Source: Haliclystus octoradiatus
Taxonomy: Eukaryota; Cnidaria; Staurozoa; Stauromedusae; Haliclystidae
DNA: 64,000 bases
Direction of reading: 5' to 3'
Assembly: GCA_916610825.1 (NCBI GenBank)
Contig: OU744449.1
Coordinates: 3,856,001 to 3,920,000, forward strand
Below, one piece after another: positions 1-12,560 of this stretch. The notes beneath the pieces were generated by a model. It saw only the letters and a list, made by a program, of their open reading frames with translations. It did not search any database and was not told the DNA's origin. Within the stretch, counting starts at the first letter, position 1. The number at the start of each line of letters is the position of its first letter. The translations under genes and the position numbers were made by a program.

Positions 1-3000
1 TTTTTCATATTCAAGACCAGATTACAGAGAAGCTCGTTGGGAGAGGGCAGTCAAGGTTTGTGAAGTGGCATGTGATCTTCTTTTAATAATTTTTCTCCAC
101 TTTTACGAAAACAAATCCCACCAGGAAGGTCGTACAAAAACTACACCGGCGCTTCTTTCCTTCCTAGTTCCTAGTAGTTAAGTTCCTTGAGACCTTGATC
201 ATTCACAAAATCACCACTAATCAGTGATCAGCAGTCAGCACTGCTGACAATCTCAATCATTTATCACTCACAGCTCATCGATCAACATTGGATTGGAAGT
301 TGGATTGAGTACTCTTGTCTCTTGAGTCTTGATCAGTCTTGATCAAAGTCAAAATTCAAATCAAATTGTCGAAAAGTGTTCAAAATAATTTCAATATTAA
401 TCAATTGAAGCATTTTCATAATTTGCGAACAGTCTGATATTATTAAGCCCAGATCCAGTATTCAATATGGCAATGGCGAATCCCAAGATTCAACAAGATT
501 TAGTTTTTTCGATCAAACATCAACAAGTATTTGCTGTGGCGCATCTAAGATCTCGATGAAAAATGCCCTTTTCTGCAGTCATGCTCAGATCCCATAGCGC
601 TATCAAGGTCAAATCAGTGTTAAATTTATATAAGATTGCAAGTGGGTACCATCTAACTTCTAAGGGTGGCGGATGGAGGGTTCAGATGGAATTGCATTGT
701 GAATAACCGTGGCACATTGTCATGCATTTGACAATCAAAGTCAGGGTCCGACCATAGTGGATTTCATGTATGTTACGCCGGATATATCCAACGCAAAATG
801 TAGCTGATTTTCTGAAAATTTGGCGTACAGATTCTCAAATCCTGGTATTTTCCTATAGTTTTCAACTAATTGTTGGCGTATTTTGGCGTGGCGTAAGATT
901 TGTATTTGTGTGGCGTGAATTTGGCGTAAATATCTGGCGTTCCAAGTACAAGGATTCCACTATGGGGGTCCGACAAAAGTGGGGATCCTAGAAGACTAGA
1001 GAAAATGCAGAAGAAAATTTATGATTTTCTGATTTATAGGCTGACTCAACAAAAATTTGAATGAAATTCAGAAAATATTTTAAGATTCTCAAAGGTTAAA
1101 TTTTTTGTCGGACACTGATCAATGCCTATCGCATCTGCCATGAAATCTGTTGAAATTGATCTGCAGTATTGCAGCTGAGATCAATACGGTGTATTAAACA
1201 TTGTTGTTTTCAGTAAAAAGAGCCACTAGACTCTACAAATAGAGGAGTGGTACGGAGCATTTGTTATGCCGATGCTGTATCAATTACTTACTGTAACACT
1301 ATTGAAATTTTGTTTTTCCTGCGGTGCAGCAGTGAGCGAGACTGCGAGAGTGCTGAAATCCCAAATCGGGATTCTTAAATTTCAGATTTCTAAATTCTTG
1401 GTGACATTTATGGTATTATTAAATTTTTATTCATAATTATGATTTACCATTAAAGCAATTAAATAAATAAAGTAAATAGAATTTGAGGTAGCAAAGCCTT
1501 CCAATTCATCCTAATTTCTGATAAAATGTGCAGTTGAGACATGCCAGTTTATTATTCTTGGGAAATTTTAAAGTTTCTATTGATAATGAAACCATCCCAT
1601 TGCATTTGACCTATAAGCAACAATGTGAATTGAGCCAGGTCACAAAGAAGACTGCAAAATTCAATCCAAATCAAAGCGAAGTTACGTATGCTTACACAAC
1701 CAACTAAAATGCCAGTCTGCAGAATATGGCAATTCCACCTCCGCGATTATGATCATCAGTTATTTTCTAGCATCAGCAAATATTTGCTTTGCCACCCTCA
1801 AGATCTCGGTGAAAAGTGCATATTTTACAGACTGACTAAAATGTTCATCAAATATAGCGCTGAACGCTTTACGTTTTATGGGATCTAAAGCTGATGTTAA
1901 CACGCTTGCTTTATCAAGATCAATTGTGAAACGATATTTAAAGCGATATGAATGTTTTATAATTTTGGAAGGCACAAGTTATTATAGCTCTCCAACTCTT
2001 ATTGTAAATCAAAAGTAACTGATTGAATTTATGTTCCTCCATATTTCATGAACTTATTATGCCTATTCATGAACTTTTTATGAACAAGTTTGTGAATGTT
2101 GGACCAGAAACACTTGTGAACAGTTCATGAACACATTAATCGTTTTTCGCAGCCAATAGGAAGCAAGAAAAAGTAAGAAAAACTAGCTATTAATAATAAT
2201 ATGTACTCATTTTTATTGTTAGGCATACACAATTAATCAAGAATCCAAATATTTACTTGTACAAGGTGTCCCAGCTGTTGGAGTAAGGGATGAACTTATA
2301 CAAATGTTTGCTCTTTACGGAGATGTTGAGGAGTAAGTATAATTGATGATGTATACTGTTCGCAAATTATTGAATTTAGGATTGTAAGGCAATAGGCTAA
2401 AAGAAAATTAATTATTAACCTGAATATCTGATGCAGTAAACAGTTCATATTTGTAAACACTAAACATTTTTGTAGACCTGATGTTTGAGAATGTCATGAA
2501 TTGAACACCAACATTTGATCATTTGTAAATTGGATTAATCACAAATTCGAAATTCCTACTGCATTGTCTTTGGTAAATAGATTATGCTTGGGAAATGTCA
2601 GCTACCCTTAATTGTACACTCATTATTTGAATACTCAAGCATCACTTAACAAATTAAATTTCAAATTTGAATTATATTTCGTTTGCTGATTCACGATTTT
2701 CTTAAACGCTCATGGTCCAATCAAAGTAATCTGCCACTTTTTTAGAATAAAAGAGCTATTTCTAGAGGAGTATTACTTCTCGCTGAGAGAATGATTGTAA
2801 ATACTTGATCTCAGTTGTGACATCATACAGTGAAACCTGTATATAACGACCAGCTCTGAGAGGTAGATAAACTGACCACTATAGACAGGTGGCCTTTATA
2901 TGCAGGTTCGATTCAATAGAAAATACTATTTTAGACATTGCAAGAGTGACCACTATAGACAGGTGGTCGATTTATAGAGGTGACCGTTATAACAGGTTTG

Positions 3001-6000
3001 ATTATAGATCAATTTTAAGATGTTTCATGGCAAATAAGCCTTAGGCATCAATGGGTACACCGTAGCTACTTAGTTTTTGTCCTATCATCTATCAACCATT
3101 CAATGTGAAGCATAGAATTTGTGCACTGGTAGCTCAATGGCAGAGTGTCCTAACTCTGTGCGGGAGACCGGGGTTCGATTCTTTGTCGGTGCACACATGT
3201 TTGTATTTATCATTAAATCTGTTCATGTTCCCCAAATAAACAAGCACTTGTGCTTACGGAGTGACTATCAGTTATATTATCTGTAGTTAATTGAAAATGT
3301 AATATTATTATTATAGTTCATGAAGTTTTTGTAAAACTAATTTCCAGAAGATGTTTATGGATAACCCCAAAGAATATAGCTGAGGAGTTCATGAACAGTT
3401 CATGAACGTTGAATGGCTCAATTTTCATGGACTTTTTAATAAACAGTTCAGGAAAACTTGGGCCATGTAACATTCATGAACTGTTCATGAACTCTTGAAC
3501 TGTTTCTCACGGGGGAGTACATAAACAGTACACAAGATCAACGGAAAATTCTACAAGTTTCATGAACTGGCCACATTCTAACTTTATTTGCAAGACTATT
3601 ACTCCTTTCAACACAAATTTCATGAGCGTTTGATAGCCCTATTCCCATGAACTGTTTATAAACGGTTTAAAAAAAATTTCACAAACAAATAGCATAATAA
3701 TTTGTCAAAGGTCAATGAAGAGGGTCATAAAAAACAGGCTGTTCAATGTTCATGAACTTTACATCTCATCTACCCTTTATGAATTTTTTGAAGTGATTAA
3801 TTCAACTAGATGTTACTATGCATCATATATTTATTAAGAAGCAAAACAATGTCTGAAGACTGACTCTAGTGATAACATATAAAATTATAAAATTAAAAGA
3901 TAACATAAGATTTCTATTTTCAGATATCGATTGTTGGACGAATATCCTGGAGAGAAGTTCACAGATGTATATTGGATTAAATTTGATAAGATACAAGCAG
4001 CAAGGTAGTATTTTCTTATTATTTATAGCTCCGTTGATTAATACAGATATTGCACACCGTCTTAGGCTAGGGTTATATGGACGCACCGAACTCAATTGAT
4101 TCATTCATTCGAATTAAATCTCATGATAGCGCGCTTCGTATAACACCATTCGGTTCATCAACATTCCTCAAAAAACATTAAGTGCGTCAAGCTAGCTCCG
4201 CACGTCAAGCTCTTCTCCATGAATTAAATTCATCGCCGCGTTATACGAGTGAGCTATCATCGCACCGAACTAAATACATTTGACTCACGGTGCCGTGACT
4301 GAACTCCTATATCTACCTTATATGGCAATAAACCGGGGTATGTGCAAATCATAAATTATTTTAAAGCATGTTTCTATGGCAATGCGACGGAAAGAACATC
4401 GCTTTTGGGAATTTGTTATGGTGACTTGTTTATATGATTGAGAGATGGCTGACCGGGAAGCTGATGTTTTCCAAAATCATGATACAAAATATTTAAAAAC
4501 GTTTTATTTTAGTCAATCACAATGCATCAGCACTAGAATTGGGGTCGCTTTTATCATAATATTTTAATGGAAATTCGCATTTAATTTGATCTGAGTACTA
4601 TGCCTTGTTAAAACAAAAACTGTCTCCTGTAAAAATGCTTGCAAACCTTTGAGATTACTACTTCAAACAAGTTTCAAACTATTGATAGGCAAAATAGAAC
4701 GGAAAAATCGCGGAAAGTGAATAATAATGCAAACAAAACACTGGTTTCAAACCATACGGTATAATTCCAAGAAAGCTACTTCCTATCACGTGACATTTTG
4801 GCCAATTTTTAAAGAACCTCGACATTTGGTTCGTCTGTATAACCCTAATATTTTAATGCTATTCGATGTCGCACCTAATTCGAATTGAGTTCGGTGCGTC
4901 CATATAACCCCAGCCGTCTTACTATATGAAACAGGTTTAAATGGATTTGAAATCATTGCTGTAGGCTAAGCGAAAAGAGACACTTTTATCGAAAAGGAAT
5001 AGTTGTGCGGGCGGCGATAGGAGGATGATACTGTCTTAATTATTGTTAATTGTGAACAATCCATTCTCAAGTTACAGAATTAATTTACAAAATATCTAAT
5101 TTATAGGAATAAAATATGAGGTCTACTGAGTGAGTTAGTAAATGACTCAGGCGCACCAGGGCAGCAACTTCAATGAGATTTTTGATAATTTTACCGTTCT
5201 TCTTCGTAATTTTTAATCAATTAGATTGTAAAATTTGTAAAATGTGTTTCATTAACAAGCAATGCCCATCACTTAACAAACAAATGGTGTTAATTCCTTC
5301 TCAGTTACTAAAATAAAGTACTTGAGTAATTATTTTGCCTTATTAGACTTTGATTATATTTCTTAGATCTGTTATATAAATAGATATTTTGTAAAGTAAT
5401 TTTTCAACTTGAGAATAGATTCAGTTGAATGCATTGAAATTCAAAACGTTGCAACTAATAAAATACACATTCATTTGCGTTGTCGTTCATAACAAAATGC
5501 ATAAATTTTGAAGCTTATTATTTCATGAACTGTTCATGAAAATTGAACCATTTAACATCTATTTGACTTGTTTTCGTAGATTTGCAAAACGAAAATTAGA
5601 CAATCGTTCATTTTATGGTAGCTGCTTACACGTGTGCTATGCGCCTGAATATGAGTCTGTTGGAGAAACAAGAAGGAAATTACATGAAAGACGTATCGCT
5701 GTAGCCAGGAAAATCAAAGGTAGCCTATATCCTAATACCATTTCCATTTACCATAGCTGAAAATTAATCACATCACCTTTAGTTTTTATAGTTTGCTCGC
5801 AGACTCAAATACTTTGTTGAGAAGCAGTACCCCTGCGAAAAACAATTCAGGAGTTCATGAACACTTCATGAAAAAGTCTATGAAAATTGGGCCATTTAAT
5901 GTTCATGAACTGTTCATGAACTCCTGGACTTTTTTTTATGTTTTAGGGTCTACATAGTATTGACAAAAGGCTTGCGCTTGGGCTGAATTAGGGATTAGAT

Positions 6001-9000
6001 GAAATTTAAAAGCCATTGCTTGTACATTGTTTATCAACCAATCATTAAGTGTCATTCTTCCAAACTGGAACCAGATCATGATTGTTTGATGAACAATAGA
6101 CAAACAATGGTTTTCTAACATTTCAGCCATTCTATGAAAACAAACTTCACAACAGCTATGTAATATGATAGTTAAACATTTTAGAGTATATCAAACTATT
6201 AAAGTGGGAATAAACCCCCAGACTATCTTTACATATGTAGTAGAACCCGACGTGAAAAAAACAATGGCGTAATTTTTTTTCGATCTGGAAATTGTTTCTT
6301 GGTGAGAAATGCCTTCAAAGTGGTGTTTTGACCCAAATGTCGCTGAGGAAAAAAAAGGGATTGGATCTAGCTTTATGACGACAAAGTCACAAGTCGTGCG
6401 GTTTTTCTAATAGACTTTAGATCGGATTAATCACGCGATGTTTCGTTTGAGATGGCGTAGCTCTGTAACGGCAATCTATTTTTCTCTCCCACAAAACTGA
6501 GGTAAGGAAGAACATATAAACTCAAGAGTAGCAAAATTCCAGATGATTTGATGATTTTAAAGTTCACGAATTTGAAGAAAATAAAAATCAGAAAATGTTT
6601 CATTCGTAGCGCGCGTTAGACAGATTATATTTTGACATATCATTCTCACACATATTTAACACATATCAAAAGATTCTCTGGTGACCACAATAGCTAGCTA
6701 AGTAGAATTTATTGTTGTAAGCATATGTCTGAACTGAAAATGGAGTATTCTTTTGAGGGTAAAAAGCAAAATGTATGGTGGGAAACGCTATTAACCGTTG
6801 GTTTATAGTCCTCTTTTCACAGAAACGAAATCTGTCCATCTGATTTATCGTCTCTGTAGAAAGGTATTTTGTGCAAAGTAGCTTCTGCCACTGTATTACC
6901 GCATCCTATAAACTACGGATTGTGACATGATGCTAACATGTTGTACTTTCTAGCAAAAGGAATGAATACTAGCTAGTATGGTAAAAAATTGATCGCGTAT
7001 GTATAATCAGGAACGAGACTTCACATTGCAAAACCCTAATTTTGTTAATCAGATAACGTTGATGGAGAGGGTAACAATTTATGCAATGAAGATATACTGC
7101 AAAACAGAAAAATGATAGAATATGCATTACTGTAGTTCTAGTATATGGCTGTAAACTTGAATAAGAACGTCCAAGCCCTCATATCATTTTTGTACTATTT
7201 TCCGAAAAGCGAACCGGCGCAGAACGTTCTCAACGGCTTACAAGATATTTTATAGAATTTACAGTGTAATGTACTGAAGAATTTTCGATGGTTTTATAAT
7301 AATTGAATGCTTGATGAATGAATGATGAACACTTTGTTAGAGTATTGAGTATAATATATCTATCTACAGTCGTATATAAACTATACGATTACATGGTTTA
7401 AGTTTTACTAGACAAACATCAATTTCAAACTTGAACTTTGAAATAATAATTGAAAAATGTCTATTTAATAATTTAGTAATACTTAAATAAATCCGAAAAA
7501 GTACAATTAATACTTTGCAGTACCATCTATCTCGAGGAAAAGTCGTCTGTGCATGACTGTGCAAATAGAGTCAGGCTACATTCACATCTAGATCATGAAA
7601 AGGATATCTTGTAGAAAAATTTACTCAAGAACAACTTGCAGATGAGTTAAAAATAGTTATAACTTATATAGCGTATGATGAAGCTAGTTCGAAGGGCACG
7701 TGTCTACTAATTAAGATTTGAGAAGTACTGCGGTCACCCAGAATACGTAACTAATATGTGTCACTAGACTATTCACAAAGGAACAGTCGCACCGCCTGAC
7801 ATTTGTGTTAATCCGCAATCTATATCAGATTCATCGCGCTTAATGACGCTACGAGAAATTATTTCGACTGAGCGTTTCAATCGATTTTATTCTGCTCCTG
7901 AAATCACAAATTGTATCTTTTTTACGTAATTCGCGAGTTTATATGTTTGTTCATGGCTCAGTATTGTCAGAAATTTTTTTTGTGTGACTTCTCGGAACTA
8001 GGTCACCTCAAAGATAATGTCGCGTGATCAGCCCACTCTTAAGTCTGTTAGACAAACCGCACGACTTGTGACTTTGTCGTCATAAAGCTAGATCCAATCC
8101 CTTTTTTTTCTCAGCGACATTTGGGTCAAAACGCCACTTTGAAGGCGTTTTTCACCAAGAAATAATTTCCAGATCGAAAAAAAAATTACGCCATTGTTTT
8201 TTTCACGTCGGGTTCTACTACATATGTAAAGATAGTCTGGGGGTTTATTCCCACTTTAAATTGTGAAGAAAAACTTGTTAACAAGATGAATAGCTGTGTA
8301 ACTTAATAAAACATGAACCTACAAAGAATGGGTTCATGAATTTATGAAACTTTTCACATTGGTAATGGATATTTCGTAAATTTGATCAACCAGTTATTCC
8401 CTTGACATCTCTTTGCCGCCAATGATGTGTGATAAATAATAGGTTTATGTTTAGAACGGACAACATAATATTAACTTTCCCTGCGAAAAAAAGTTCATGA
8501 GTTCATGAACTGTTCATGAACTTTTGGGCAATTTCACGTTCATGAACCAGTTCATGAACCGGTTCATGAAGTGTTCATGAACTCTTTGTGACTGTTCATG
8601 AACTGTTCATGAACCAACAAAAAATGTTCATGAACTGTTCATGAAGTTCATGAACTGTGCATGAACTCATTGATTTTTTCCGCAGGGGGTTAGCCATTGG
8701 ATCTGCCACATTAGTAGAGCGAGCTGCATACTGCATTACTGACATTTAATAACTTGCATGCACATCGGAGTGATTTAACAATGTAGATTTAAGTTTAGTC
8801 CAGTCTCTTGCTATATCCATATTTTATTAGCAGCTAATCAATTGTTCGTTTCTATGCGTTTTAGATCTGCAAGATAGTAATCATTTTGCAACTGAGAAGG
8901 ATACGAAGGCAAACACCTCTTTGCCAATCAAAAGCACCAGTTCAACATCCAGGCAAAATACTTGCACACATTCTGACCCATCCCCAACTCCCCCAAATTA

Positions 9001-10575
9001 TTTACCCCTTAATCCTGTTCCTGTTACCGGATTCAATCCCGATCCAAACAACCAGATCAGGTATTATCCAATGCTTCCTCCACCACCAATGCATCAAAAC
9101 ACCTTTCAAGGATCTTGGCATCCTTCCAATATGTTTAATACCCCACCACCACCTCCCCCTCCGTCCCCTATGCAAAGTCACTCTTCACAGAGATATCCCC
9201 GTGTCCCATCAAGTCATGCTACGTTACCAAAACATTTACAAGAAGACGTTGAGATGGATAACATATCCGTACGACCTATTGCTTCTAAATCTTCAAATAT
9301 ACAAGTGCGAAATCTACCAGATAAAAAACCATCAAAGATTGTTTGGAATAAGCCAATGATGAAACCGTTTGTTCCTGAACCAAAGGCATCATCTCATGTT
9401 AGTCCTATTAACATTAGTGTACCTTTAGATCGTTCAAAGGAAACATTTGCTGTTCAACAAGGGCCATGGTAAGTCATGTCATATACAATTTTAACCTGTT
9501 TCAACGGTCACTTCTATGCAAAGTCCACTTGCTTATATAGTGGTCAAGATGGCAATGTTCTATTGAACTTACCCTTGATACAAGCGCTACCTGTCTTCAA
9601 TGACCAATCCATCTACATCTCATAACGTAGTGTTATATAAAGTTGCTACAGGGTTCCAAATTTGATTCATTCATGGAATATTCTCGATGAAATAGTCACA
9701 TCAACTTCTTGACTATTCTGCTGTATATGCTATTTCACTGTTCAAGGCCGTTCAAGGTTTAAAATAGAATATGTGTGGAAAGTATTGACTCATAAAAAAT
9801 CAATCTATTTATTGTGGATTTTAGTAATTTATAATTGTGATCATGTACGTTATAAGTTTAAGTTCTATATAAATTAAAAAAATCATATAATTTTGACAAT
9901 ATTTATACTTTAGGGATCCTTATTACCGTAAAAGGAAAACTGAGCAATCACTGGTATGTAACTGTGGTATTTGTTATATATAAAGGGTGGCGACTGGTCC
10001 GAATCCATTTAACTGAACAAGGTCGGACAAAAGTGGGGATCCAAGATCCCAGAAGGCTAGAGAAAATTCAGAAGAAAATTAATAATTTTCTGATCTATTG
10101 GTCAAACCTCAACAAAAAATTCAGAAGAAAATGTTGAAAATGATTTTAAGATTCCAGAAGACTAAATCTTTTGTCGACAATGTTGTTGCTTGATGAGTCC
10201 ATCTATGGTGTCACACCATATATATGAGACATCAGTATAGCAGTAATGTGATAATAATGACGTTTGTGAACAGTTACATAAATTAAGGTCCTCTCAAATC
10301 TGACGTGTGCGTTTAAGAAATTGAAGGATGAATCGAAATGTGTAAATGACTTTAATGGAGGCGGAACCAACACACAAAAGTGGCCAACTGTAGCTATGAA
10401 AAGGTTGCCAACGTATGTATGTAATTAATTCAATTAAATAATACATGTTCACATGAATATATTATTATTATGTTTTTAGACTGGAAGTGACGACATGGAT
10501 AAGCTTGTTGATCGTGTACGGAAAAAACTCAGCAAGGTAGACGTCATTTACAATAAGGAGAATATTGATCCCTAA
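1..10575 (+). CDS. RBM48: RBM48, RNA-binding motif protein 48 (5' end cut by window edge)
   Basis: Exons: <1-55, 2223-2332, 3924-4004, 5580-5719, 8865-9468, 9914-9953, 10318-10416, 10480-10575. All introns are GT-AG and all phases join, giving 407 residues plus stop from the window start. Exons 1-4 encode the RRM and its flanks: RWERAVK then AYTINQESKYLLVQGVPAVG (RNP2-like), YRLLDEYPGEKFTDVYWIKF (RNP1-like) and FYGSCLHVCYAPEYES. These closely match vertebrate RBM48. Exon 5 is a poorly conserved, proline-rich linker; the last exon ends in a basic helix (DMDKLVDRVRKKLSK) and KENIDP. In other animals RBM48 works with ARMC7 in the minor (U12) spliceosome in the nucleus; that role is inferred from the family. 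Introns are filled with MITEs. The start codon lies upstream of the window. The start of exon 7 and its end (phase-0 donor at 10417) are the least certain junctions. Confidence 0.93.
636..1262 (+). repeat. tRNA-derived SINE (body and tail), split by a nested MITE
   Basis: Bases 636-745 and 1119-1262 match consecutive parts of the full-length SINE at 43618-43991 (GGCGGATGGA, then CATGAAATCTGTTGAAATTG and GAGGAGTGGTACGG). The tRNA-like head is missing. The piece between is a younger insertion at about 738-1118. It lies in RBM48 intron 1. Confidence 0.75.
738..1118. mobile_element. CAGGGTCCGAC MITE with a second repeat inside
   Basis: The left end CAGGGTCCGACCATAGTGG and the right part (GGGGTCCGACAAAAGTGGGG at about 964 through GTCGGACACTG at about 1117) belong to the palindromic family described at 10018. 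Between them, about 761-960, is a unit rich in TGGCGTA that recurs in reverse at 38017-38216. This gives a three-layer nest: SINE, then MITE, then inner unit. Confidence 0.6.
2031..2155. repeat. TTCATGAA-palindrome element copy (degenerate)
   Basis: Repeated variants of TTCATGAAC in both orientations (for example GTGAACAGTTCATGAACAC) ending in TTTTTCGCAG, which is the end of the family whose best copies are at 8484-8692 and 30082-30293. Confidence 0.5.
2828..3004. mobile_element. Pogo/Tigger-like MITE, copy 1
   Basis: About 177 bp with terminal inverted repeats CAGTGAAACCTGTATATAAC and GTTATAACAGGTTTGATT, flanked by TA. Inner signature: ACCACTATAGACAGGTGG occurs twice. CAGT ends and a TA target duplication are typical of the pogo/Tigger branch of Tc1/mariner. 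No coding capacity. Confidence 0.75.
3123..3196 (+). pseudogene. tRNA-like sequence, probable tRNA pseudogene or SINE head
   Basis: GCACTGG pairs with TCGGTGC as a 7-bp acceptor stem (two G-T pairs), followed by TA, a D-arm (GCTC...GAGT) and a T-loop GGTTCGATTC with A- and B-box resemblance. The anticodon stem has at least two mismatches and the T stem is mostly G-T, so a working tRNA is unlikely. Confidence 0.4.
3378..3765. repeat. TTCATGAA-palindrome elements, two adjacent degenerate copies
   Basis: Dense runs of TTCATGAAC and its variants at 3386-3516 and about 3640-3765. The first ends in GAACTGTTTCTCACGGGGGA, a variant of the family end CAGTTTTTCGCAGGGG. Both lie in RBM48 intron 2. Confidence 0.5.
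4065..4915. mobile_element. Non-autonomous DNA transposon, 33-bp inverted repeats, GTCTTA duplication
   Basis: The left end GGCTAGGGTTATATGGACGC and the right end (reverse complement GGCTGGGGTTATATGGACGC) match for about 33 bp, continuing through ACCGAACTCAATT. Direct repeat GTCTTA is present on both sides; it can be read as 8 bp, CCGTCTTA, if two end bases are counted as target. Length 851 bp with no reading frame of note. An 8-bp duplication would favour hAT, but the superfamily is not certain. Confidence 0.7.
5824..5938. repeat. TTCATGAA-palindrome element copy
   Basis: Begins CCCCTGCGAAAAACAATTCA, contains the central GGGCCATTTAA, and ends in GTTCATGAACTCCTGGAC. About 110 bp, one of the compact copies of the family. 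Confidence 0.65.
6203..8255. mobile_element. 2.05-kb foldback element with about 215-bp inverted repeats and TTAA target site
   Basis: The first about 215 bp (from AGTGGGAATAAACCCCCAGA) return nearly base for base as the reverse complement at 8045-8255, ending TCTGGGGGTTTATTCCCACT. TTAA lies immediately outside both ends (6199-6202 and 8256-8259), as in piggyBac-type insertion. The 1.6-kb interior has no ORF longer than about 70 codons and no recognisable transposase, so it is non-autonomous. It sits in RBM48 intron 4. Confidence 0.8.
8484..8692. repeat. TTCATGAA-palindrome element, long copy
   Basis: Bounded by CCCTGCGAAAAAAAGTTCAT and TTTTTTCCGCAGGGGG. Between them the 8-bp palindrome TTCATGAA appears about a dozen times, mostly spaced by CTG (GTTCATGAACTGTTCATGAA). 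This is the densest such array in the window. Confidence 0.75.
10018..10184. mobile_element. CAGGGTCCGAC-type MITE (palindromic)
   Basis: About 165 bp, near palindromic: AAGGTCGGACAAAAGTGGGG, then GAAGGCTAGAGAAAAT, then the same motifs in reverse ending in TTTTGTCGACAATG. Lies in RBM48 intron 6. Other copies are at 18899, 21849, 29391, 31942, 40090, 60862 and 61664. Confidence 0.7.
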
Positions 10576-12398
<1,823 letters not shown>

Positions 12399-12404
12399 TT
12401 TATT
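12399..12404 (-). terminator. Poly(A) signal of the defensin-like gene
   Basis: AATAAA on the minus strand about 157 nt downstream of the stop codon at 12561. Confidence 0.55.
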
Positions 12405-12560
12405 AATAAAAAGTATTAAACCAGCTTAATACATATCAAATAACAAATTGTATGTTAAGCTGTGCAAAGAATATATATATATATGATATATGCACATTGA
12501 AATTTACTGGAAAGGCTAATAAATATTATTTTTTGATTAATATTACTTGATTTGTTTCGT

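Noticed and set aside
8886..9359. 157-codon ORF overlapping RBM48 exon 5
   Set aside because: Different frame from the exon that joins its neighbours in phase and carries the proline-rich linker; a shadow frame.
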